Part shown: piece after piece, positions 49,291 to 55,824 of the stretch
Layout: the number at the start of each line of letters is the position of its first letter
Position numbering within the stretch: the stretch's first letter is position 1
Origin: Vibrio ordalii ATCC 33509
GTDB lineage: Bacteria; Pseudomonadota; Gammaproteobacteria; Enterobacterales; Vibrionaceae
Length of the DNA: 55,824 nucleotides
Direction: 5' to 3'
NCBI GenBank assembly: GCA_000257205.1
Contig: AEZC01000009.1
Coordinates: 1 to 55,824 of the forward strand
The notes under the pieces: model-generated
Told to the model about the DNA's origin: nothing
Seen by the model: only the letters and a program-made list of their open reading frames with translations
Database searches by the model: none
Position numbers and translations under genes: made by a program

Positions 49291-50677
49291 CATTCATACG
49301 GCATATTTACATTCTTTGGTATTGCAACATCAATGTCATCCACTCCAACTCGTTGCCGAACTGACCTCGGCCTCTTTCTGTCATGAATATCTAGTCTATG
49401 AGCATGAGAATGAATGGGCGATCGGCATCAATAAACGACTGCAATTAACCGTCAACCATAGAAGCGAAGTTTGTGACTTTGAAGGAAAGGTCGCACAGGT
49501 AAACCCTCATCATCTGTGTCAATATATTCATCGTGCAACCCAAACTCTGAGTGGAGAGGACTGGCTACTCTTCGGCCGCGCTGATTTTGAATTCAGTCGC
49601 TTCGCTCACGATTTACCACAACAAGAGTGTGAACATCCACTGCTGGAATTGTTTGTAGCCGAAACCGAATTACGTGTTACGACCACTCACGTTATCGTTC
49701 GTACCTTTGAAAGCTCACTACTTGCGCAAATTCAAGCCATCATTACTCGAGTATCACACTTACCGTCGCCATTGCCTCTGCAAAGTAAATCCTGCTCTCA
49801 ACAGGATATTGTTGGTGGCCTTGAAGTGAAACATCACTATCAGCAGGCGGTCGATTTAGCGGTCAATGAAATCAAGACCAACCAATACAAGAAAGTGATT
49901 TTGTCCCGGCCAGCAATACTGCCCTTCAATATCGACATAACCAAAAGCTTTATTAACGGTAGAATGAACAACACACCTGCTCGCTCTTTCATGCTCAAGC
50001 TCAATAACGTGCAAGCATTTGGTTTTTCACCAGAAACTGTCTTAGAAGTCGATGAGCGAGGGACCTTGAGCACCCAACCGTTGGCCGGAACACGCTTATT
50101 GCCACAAGATAAAACCGATGCAGCAAGGCTAAAGAACGAACTGCTTAACGATCCTAAAGAAATTGCCGAACATGCCGCTTCCGTCAAGCTAGCTATCGAA
50201 GAGCTCGAACAGGTTTGTGATCCCTCAAGCGTCCATGTGTCCGAGTTTATGACCGTATCAGAAAGAGGTAGCGTGCAACATTTAGCATCACGAGTAAAAG
50301 GTCAGCTCGCCACAGACAAATCCGCATGGGATGCATTCCGAGTCCTCTTTCCTTCCATCACAGCCTCTGGCATTCCTAAACGTGAGGCGATTGCCGCGAT
50401 TGCTCGTTTTGAGAAACAACCCAGAAAACTGTACAGCGGTAGTGTCTTCATTACAGACCGCAATGGATTTTTCGATGCGGCTTTGGTGTTAAGGGCGGGA
50501 TACAAAACAGGTTCTGTTTCTATGCTTCAAACGGGAGCTGGCATCATCAGTTTGTCTAATCCTCAGCGAGAATGGGAAGAAACCTGCGAAAAAATGGCCT
50601 GCGTACTCGACCATTTAGTGCTTGAACCAGCCTACACGCTAAATCAATCGTCTCTAGTCAGTGAGGAAGTTGCATGA
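49283..50677 (+). CDS. irp9: salicylate synthase Irp9 (chorismate to salicylate)
   Basis: A 464-residue member of the chorismate-utilising MST family. Typical blocks are SRPAILPFNID, FSPETVLEVDERG, STQPLAGTRLL, DPKEIAEHAASV, VSEFMTVSERGSVQHLAS, the PSITASGIPKREA motif and the C-terminal SGSVFITDRNGFFDAAL and TGAGIISLSNPQREWEET with the Mg-binding Glu. Like Irp9 and YbtS of Yersinia it should convert chorismate directly to salicylate via isochorismate; no separate pyruvate lyase gene is present in the window, which agrees with this. It overlaps irp4 by 8 bases and irp5 by 4. Confidence 0.92.
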   Translation: MANIHTAYLHSLVLQHQCHPLQLVAELTSASFCHEYLVYEHENEWAIGINKRLQLTVNHRSEVCDFEGKVAQVNPHHLCQYIHRATQTLSGEDWLLFGRADFEFSRFAHDLPQQECEHPLLELFVAETELRVTTTHVIVRTFESSLLAQIQAIITRVSHLPSPLPLQSKSCSQQDIVGGLEVKHHYQQAVDLAVNEIKTNQYKKVILSRPAILPFNIDITKSFINGRMNNTPARSFMLKLNNVQAFGFSPETVLEVDERGTLSTQPLAGTRLLPQDKTDAARLKNELLNDPKEIAEHAASVKLAIEELEQVCDPSSVHVSEFMTVSERGSVQHLASRVKGQLATDKSAWDAFRVLFPSITASGIPKREAIAAIARFEKQPRKLYSGSVFITDRNGFFDAALVLRAGYKTGSVSMLQTGAGIISLSNPQREWEETCEKMACVLDHLVLEPAYTLNQSSLVSEEVA

Positions 50678-52329
50678 AGAACCACATGATAACGTCAGAT
50701 TTACTGCAAGGTTTTAGCACCTACCGAGCGGATCAAGCAGCACTGTATCAGCAAGCAGGACTTTGGGAATATGCACCGCTTTGGTCCCTATTAACTCAAG
50801 GTGCTGAGCAATACGGTGATCGGATCGCAGTGATTGATGACGAAGGTCAACTTACCTATCGAGAGCTCTTAGACGCGGCGGATGGGATCGCGCATCGTTT
50901 AATGACCGATGGAATGCAAGTGGGTGAGCGCGTAGTGATCCAACTCTCTAACACTTGTCGCTTTCCCATCGTTCTGTTTGCCACTCTACGAGCAGGTTTA
51001 GTACCTATTTTGGCGCTGCCTGCTCATGGGCTTTCTGAAATCAAACACTTGGCTCAGCTCGGCGATGCCAAAGCGTATATTAGTGAAGAAATTCAAGGTG
51101 CGACGTTGGCAAATAACTTAATAGCCAACGGCCAAGGATTACAGCAGGTTTATCTGTTTGGTGAGCACGGTAACCATCATTCTCTAAATAATATTCAGCT
51201 TCACTCACCACTGGTACCTCCTGCCATTAATCCAGACCACCCTGCTCTATTTCTGGTATCTGGTGGCACGACAGGACTGCCCAAGCTTATCCCTCGCACC
51301 CACAACGATTACCTGTTCAATATTCGTTGTTGCTGTCAGGCAAGTGAGATAAATGAGCGGGATGTTTATCTTGCCGTACTGCCAGCTGCACACAATTTCA
51401 CACTCGGCTGCCCGGGCTTTTTAGGGGTGCTCGCCAAAGGTGGAAAGGTCGTGTTTACCCAACACGCTGGGCCAGACCACTGTTTTGGGTTGATTGAACA
51501 GCACCAAATCAGCGCCACCGCTTTGGTGCCATCCTTAGCTCAATTATGGACAGAAGCCACACAATGGGAAGAGAGCGATCTTTCAAGCCTACGCTTAATG
51601 CAAGTTGGAGGCTCGAAACTCGTCTACAGCGATGCTTTAGACCTCCAAAAAGCTTTCCCTAATGCCCTACAACAAGTATTTGGTATGGCGGAAGGCCTTA
51701 TCTGTTGCACTCGCTTGGGCGATCATCCTGAAATTATTGCGTCTCGACAAGGTCGTCCAGTCTGCGCACTCGATGAAATTCGAGTGGTCGACCCTCAAGG
51801 TTATCCCGTTGGCGAGGGAGAAGAAGGCGAATTGCTGACGCGAGGTCCCTACACTTTACGTGGTTACTACCGAGCGAATGAACACAATCAGAGAGCTTTC
51901 ACTCTGGACGGTTTTTATTGCAGTGGTGATAAAGTGCGCATGGATAGCGACCAATATCTCACCGTGACCGGGCGGATTAAAGATGTGGTCAACCGAGCTG
52001 GGGAATGCATTGCTACGGATGAAATTGAAGAGCATTTATTAGCTCACCCTCAAGTAGCGCAGGTCGCCGTGGTTGCAGTACCCGACCCTTATTTAGGCGA
52101 GCGGATCGGTGTCGCACTCATCTCCAAAGACTCAACATTGACATTACAAGCACTCCGTCAGTTTTTAAAAGAGCGTAATCTCGCCTCATTTAAGCTTCCA
52201 GATGAACTGCACATACTCAGCCATCTACCCAAAACCGCCGTCGGAAAAATAGATAAAAAAGCGATTTTAGGCCCCAATGGGACACCTTGGATGCTGGATA
52301 TTCAGACTGGCTATAGCGTTGCTACTTGA
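50674..52329 (+). CDS. irp5: salicyl-AMP ligase Irp5 (YbtE-like)
   Basis: A 551-residue stand-alone adenylation enzyme. Motifs: LVSGGTTGLPKLIPRTHNDY (ATP loop), AAHNFTLGCPGFLG, VFGMAEGLICCTR, YCSGDKVRMD and KTAVGKIDKKA with the catalytic Lys. In this family a Cys at the position after HNFTLG marks salicylate preference, whereas DHB ligases have Ser; here it is Cys246, so salicylate is predicted. It loads the aryl carrier domain of Irp2. The gene is the last of the irp1-irp5 unit, overlaps irp9 by ATGA and is followed by a strong terminator. Confidence 0.92.
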   Translation: MKNHMITSDLLQGFSTYRADQAALYQQAGLWEYAPLWSLLTQGAEQYGDRIAVIDDEGQLTYRELLDAADGIAHRLMTDGMQVGERVVIQLSNTCRFPIVLFATLRAGLVPILALPAHGLSEIKHLAQLGDAKAYISEEIQGATLANNLIANGQGLQQVYLFGEHGNHHSLNNIQLHSPLVPPAINPDHPALFLVSGGTTGLPKLIPRTHNDYLFNIRCCCQASEINERDVYLAVLPAAHNFTLGCPGFLGVLAKGGKVVFTQHAGPDHCFGLIEQHQISATALVPSLAQLWTEATQWEESDLSSLRLMQVGGSKLVYSDALDLQKAFPNALQQVFGMAEGLICCTRLGDHPEIIASRQGRPVCALDEIRVVDPQGYPVGEGEEGELLTRGPYTLRGYYRANEHNQRAFTLDGFYCSGDKVRMDSDQYLTVTGRIKDVVNRAGECIATDEIEEHLLAHPQVAQVAVVAVPDPYLGERIGVALISKDSTLTLQALRQFLKERNLASFKLPDELHILSHLPKTAVGKIDKKAILGPNGTPWMLDIQTGYSVAT

Positions 52330-52367
52330 AGCCCAAGTCATTGGGGGGAAGAGCCATTTCCCATTCA

Positions 52368-52401
52368 AAAATCCGAAACCGAGACCACGGTTTCGGATTT
52401 T
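52368..52401. terminator. bidirectional terminator between irp5 and betT
   Basis: A perfect 14-base inverted repeat, AAAATCCGAAACCG (52368-52381) with its complement at 52388-52401, encloses a 6-base loop. A-rich and T-rich ends on both sides allow it to end the irp operon on the plus strand and betT on the minus strand. It also marks the right edge of the siderophore region. Confidence 0.9.
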
Positions 52402-52414
52402 GATTCACATACGA

Positions 52415-54021
52415 TCAAATAGCATTTTGCTGTGACTTAACTTGGGCCTCTTCATAAGTCAGATGACTCTCAATCCAGGCCGGAGAGCACGTTGGTTCAC
52501 GCTCTTCTGCCTTCATCGTTTTATAAAGACCAATCATATATAGGATAAGAATCACAGAGAATGGGAGCCCGGCGAGTACTACCACTGTCTGCATTGCAGC
52601 AAAATTGCCTGCAAAGAGTAAACCGATCGTCACAACGGTGATCGCGGACGACCAAAAGATACGCAGCCAATGGGGGGCATCTTGATCCAAATCTCCCCCA
52701 CGACGAGAAAGGTTAGCAAGCATCACTGTGCCTGAATCTGCCGGCGTCAAGAAAAGTACGAATCCGACAAAAACCGACATCCCAATAACGATTTTCGCCC
52801 ATGGATAAAATTCTAATAGCAGATAAATCGACATAGAGGGCTGCTCGATGGCTGCTTGAGCAAGCGCTGTTGCATTGTGATTGAGTACCAAATCCATTGC
52901 ACTATTACCAAATACAGAGAGCCACATCAGCGTAAAGGCAAGTGGTATAAATAACACACCAAATATAAGCTCACGCACGGTTCGCCCACGTGAAATCCGC
53001 GCAATGAACATACCAACAAAAGGTGCCCACGATATCCACCATCCCCAGTAAAAAAGCGTCCATAAGCCAAGCCATTCAATATTTTGACCCGGCACCGCAT
53101 CCGTGTAGGCGTAGAGATCGAATGTCTTCAAAATTAAGCCATTCGCATAATCGCCAAGGTTTTGTACAAAACGGTTAAGAAGTTCAAGAGTCGGCCCACA
53201 AAATAACACGAACAAAAGTAACGAACTGAATAACAGGATGTTTAGGTTTGAAAGACGTCGGATCCCCTTCTCGACTCCTGAAATAGCGGCCAACGTAGCC
53301 CCAACAATACGATAAGGAGCGTGCTTTGTGAATGAGGTATGCCCAAAAGATACTCTACTCCAGAGGTGACTTGTAACGCACCGATCCCTAAATTGGTCAC
53401 AAGGCCGACCAAAGTAACGAAAATTCCAAAGCAATCAACCGCATGGCCTGCCATTCCTTTGACTCGTTTTTCACCTAAAATCGGCAGTAATGCCGAGCGC
53501 AGCGCTAAAGGCTGTTGATGACGATAAGCAAAATACCCAACGGACAACCCAACCAAAGCATAAATCGCCCAGCCGTGGATCCCCCAGTGTAGGAAAATTA
53601 ACTGTATAGCTTGCCGTGCGGCTTGCGCGGAACCTGCCACGCCTTCTGGTGGATGATACAGATGGTTAATCGGTTCAGACGCTGCGAAATAGAGTAATGA
53701 AATACCAATCCCGGATGAAAAAAGCATTCCCGCCCAAGCCGCATAACTAAAATCCGGTTTTTCATGATCAGCACCGAGTTTTAATTGGCCAAATCTAGAG
53801 AAAGCGATCCAACACACAAAAAAAAGATAGGCACCGATGGCAAGCATGTAGTACCAGCCGAAGCTCTGTGATAGCCAAGTCTGGACTTGGCCAAGCCATA
53901 TGCCCGCCGCGTCAGGAAAACTGACGAGTGTTGCTGTCAGCAACAAAATAAGAGAAGTGGAACCATAAAAGACGATGGGGTTTATCCTCGCCTCCGCTGG
54001 CTTAGTCAATGGTGTACTCAT
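52415..54021 (-). pseudogene. betT: BCCT-family choline/betaine transporter, frameshifted
   Basis: Two overlapping minus-strand frames together encode a complete BCCT carrier of about 535 residues. The first (from ATG 54021) carries GMLFSSGIGISLLYFAASEP and HWGIHGWAIYALVG. The second carries the signature FYWGWWISWAPFVGMFIARI. The frames join near 53293-53296, where four G residues on the minus strand would need to be five to keep frame (VLLGATLAAISG). One base appears to be lost from a homopolymer. The shift truncates the carrier after roughly 240 residues, so transport is expected to be lost. Position opposite betI-betB points to choline as the substrate. Confidence 0.85.
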
Positions 54022-54352
54022 GCAAACGTTGCCCCTATGGCAATAAATTTATATTAATCCGACACGTAACCATGTAGCCGCATCGTGACGCCTATTGTGG
54101 TGGAGCTTTGTCACAACCTTGGGGATCGTTCGACAAGGCTCCCTATTTTGATCTGATCAATACATGTCTTTTCGACGAGTCGTAGCCTAGCCTCAACCTC
54201 CAAAGGTTAATTGATAGTTATATTTGTTATTAATCGGTTATAAAACATTACCAAAAAGTTAATTGAACATTCAATTAAAAAAAAATAGACTGGTTTACGG
54301 TCACTTAATTCACCATCCATTCGAAGGATGGGCTTTGGGAAAGGAGGAAGAA
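54022..54352. promoter_or_regulatory. betT/betIB divergent promoter region
   Basis: A 331-base AT-rich interval between the divergent betT and betI. It contains the BetI-type palindrome at 54259-54278 and the betI ribosome site AAGGAGG at about 54340-54346. An open frame from 54263 runs into betI but its first 30 codons are leader sequence. Confidence 0.7.
54259..54278. promoter_or_regulatory. putative BetI operator
   Basis: TTAATTGAA (54259-54267) and TTCAATTAA (54270-54278) form a perfect 9-base inverted repeat with a 2-base centre. ATTGAAC-type palindromes of this size are the known BetI binding site in the bet region of other bacteria. Choline would relieve repression. Confidence 0.78.
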
Positions 54353-54967
54353 ATGCCAAAAGTAGGGATGCAACCCATTCGTCGAGCACAATTGATCCAA
54401 GCGACATTGTTAGCCGTTGATCAGGTGGGTATTAATGACGCGAGTATCGCGCTTATCGCGCGATTAGCAGGTGTTTCTAGTGGCATCATTAGCCATTATT
54501 TCCAAGGTAAAAATGGTCTATTGGACGCCACGATGCGCCACTTAATGTCAGCGCTAAGAACTGCGGTGAAAGAGCGGCAACAATCAATGAATGACGATTC
54601 GGCACAAGCTCAAATACGAGCCATTATTGAGGGTAACTTTGATGCCACTCAGGTTAACGAAGCTGCGATGAAAACTTGGCTAGCTTTCTGGGCAAGCAGC
54701 ATGCATCAACCCTCATTACGTCGGTTACAAACGATTAATGATCGCCGTCTCTATTCAAATCTGTACTATCAATTTCGCAGAGTCTTACCTGTTAGCGCCG
54801 CCAAAACCTCAGCACGTGGGCTCGCGGCACTGATCGATGGTTTATGGCTTCGCGGTGCATTAACGGGGACCCAATTTGATACCGAACAAGCTCTGCTGAT
54901 TGCCTACAGCTATGTGCAACAACAGCTGGCGAATCCCTCCCTTAGCACACCCAATTCCCCCCAGTAA
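54353..54967 (+). CDS. betI: TetR-family choline-responsive repressor BetI
   Basis: A 204-residue protein from ATG 54353, which has a strong AAGGAGG site and gives the canonical start [18 protein letters not shown]. The helix-turn-helix is [21 protein letters not shown] followed by [12 protein letters not shown]. The ligand-binding part shows [18 protein letters not shown] and [14 protein letters not shown], as in BetI from other bacteria. It represses the bet genes and is released by choline. betB follows after 15 bases. Confidence 0.93.
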   Translation: MPKVGMQPIRRAQLIQATLLAVDQVGINDASIALIARLAGVSSGIISHYFQGKNGLLDATMRHLMSALRTAVKERQQSMNDDSAQAQIRAIIEGNFDATQVNEAAMKTWLAFWASSMHQPSLRRLQTINDRRLYSNLYYQFRRVLPVSAAKTSARGLAALIDGLWLRGALTGTQFDTEQALLIAYSYVQQQLANPSLSTPNSPQ

Positions 54968-54982
54968 AAGAGGATTTACACC

Positions 54983-55824
54983 ATGGCTTTTTTTCCTGAA
55001 CAGCTACTTTACATTGGTGGTCGCTATGTACAGGCGAGCAGCGCAAACACATTTGACACCATAAATCCGGCCAATGGAGAAGTATTAGCCAGGGTACAAC
55101 ACGCGTCGAAAGAGGATGTCGATCGCGCCGTACAGAGCTCGGTGGAAGGTCAGCGAATTTGGGCTGCGATGAGCCCAATGGAGCGTTCTCGTATCTTACG
55201 TCGTGCCGTTGACCTGCTTCGTGAACGAAATGATCAACTGGCTGAACTAGAAACGCTAGATACGGGTAAGGCTCTTTCTGAAACACTTACCGTCGATATC
55301 GTCACCGGTGCCGATGTCTTGGAATATTACGCCGGCCTTATCCCCGCCATCGAAGGTGAGCAAATCCCATTACGTGACAGCAGTTTTGTCTATACCCGTA
55401 GAGAGCCATTAGGGGTCGTGGCGGGTATCGGCGCATGGAATTATCCTATCCAAATTGCTTTGTGGAAATCAGCACCTGCGCTAGCCGCCGGCAATGCAAT
55501 GATTTTCAAACCCAGCGAAGTCACCCCACTGAGTGTTTTTAAATTAGCTGAGATTTACACTGAAGCTGGTCTGCCTGATGGCGTGTTTAACGTGTTAACC
55601 GGTTATGGTCATGAGGTTGGCCATTGGCTTACGGAACATCCCACTATAGAGAAAATATCATTCACTGGTGGTACGACAACAGGGAAGAAAGTAATGGCTA
55701 CGGCTTGCGGCTCTTCGCTGAAGGAAGTCACCATGGAGCTAGGAGGTAAATCGCCGCTGATCATCTGCGACGATGCAGACCTTGATCGTGCTGCTGACAT
55801 CGCCATGATGGCGAATTTCTTCGT
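54983..55824 (+). CDS. betB: betaine aldehyde dehydrogenase BetB (3' end outside the window)
   Basis: The first 280 codons of an aldehyde dehydrogenase, open to the right edge. Recognisable parts are [45 protein letters not shown] (with the oxyanion Asn), [22 protein letters not shown] and the general-base Glu in [10 protein letters not shown]. The catalytic Cys lies beyond the window. The start is ATG 54983 with AGAGGA upstream. It oxidises betaine aldehyde to glycine betaine, the osmoprotectant; betA is expected next. Confidence 0.93.
   Translation, partial: MAFFPEQLLYIGGRYVQASSANTFDTINPANGEVLARVQHASKEDVDRAVQSSVEGQRIWAAMSPMERSRILRRAVDLLRERNDQLAELETLDTGKALSETLTVDIVTGADVLEYYAGLIPAIEGEQIPLRDSSFVYTRREPLGVVAGIGAWNYPIQIALWKSAPALAAGNAMIFKPSEVTPLSVFKLAEIYTEAGLPDGVFNVLTGYGHEVGHWLTEHPTIEKISFTGGTTTGKKVMATACGSSLKEVTMELGGKSPLIICDDADLDRAADIAMMANFF

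Noticed and set aside
1..55824. CRISPR arrays, phage genes, rRNA or tRNA genes
   Set aside because: No regularly spaced repeats, phage proteins or RNA gene signatures were seen.

Overview
The window reads as a chromosomal segment of a marine Vibrio. A LuxM/LuxN autoinducer-1 pair, the gene order of a piscibactin-type (irp) siderophore island and a betTIB choline locus occur together here. From knowledge of these families I infer the Vibrio anguillarum / Vibrio ordalii group. The number of freshly broken genes (a c-di-GMP phosphodiesterase, arsJ, a small secreted protein and betT) would fit the reduced V. ordalii lineage better, but this is inference; no rRNA or other species marker is present.

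Layout. 1-4787: a 3'-truncated cytochrome b562 gene, a YcdX-like PHP phosphatase, an HD-GYP sensor pseudogene with three lesions, and a TrmY-like methyltransferase. 4867-8016 (minus strand): an arsenate operon, arsR - ars-type gapdh - HCX5R phosphatase - arsJ, with arsJ interrupted by an in-frame stop. 8428-14128 (plus strand): a Pho-box-driven pstS-pstC-pstA-pstB-phoU operon. 14175-15682 (minus strand): arsR-acr3 arsenite efflux. The phosphate uptake operon is therefore flanked by two arsenic loci. 15978-18374: a SulP anion transporter and a tandem universal stress protein. 18585-22353: luxM-luxN quorum-sensing synthase and hybrid kinase.

23341-52329: a roughly 29-kb siderophore island: two AraC regulators, a TonB-dependent receptor (frpA), an MFS protein (irp8), the megasynthases irp2 and irp1, then irp3 (thiazolinyl reductase), irp4 (type II thioesterase), irp9 (salicylate synthase) and irp5 (salicyl-AMP ligase). 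The pathway makes salicylate from chorismate, loads it on the Irp2 aryl carrier, adds cysteines as thiazoline rings, extends with malonate, reduces, methylates once and releases by thioesterase. The biosynthetic genes from irp1 to irp5 overlap end to start. A Fur-box-like site lies ahead of the second araC gene.

The most interesting feature is Irp1 (3964 residues). Compared with the HMWP1 layout of yersiniabactin it has lost the PKS-embedded C-methyltransferase core, leaving an apparent vestigial lid, and it carries an additional Cy-A-PCP module before the thioesterase. That module has its own intact, predicted cysteine-specific adenylation domain, but its Cy domain has lost the VVFTS threonine found in the other three Cy domains (it reads VVFND). 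This suggests a module that condenses or passes on substrate without normal cyclodehydration.

52415-55824: betT (frameshifted, minus strand) diverges from betI-betB, with a BetI-type palindrome in the shared promoter; betB runs off the window end. No tRNA, rRNA, CRISPR array or recognisable insertion sequence was seen.
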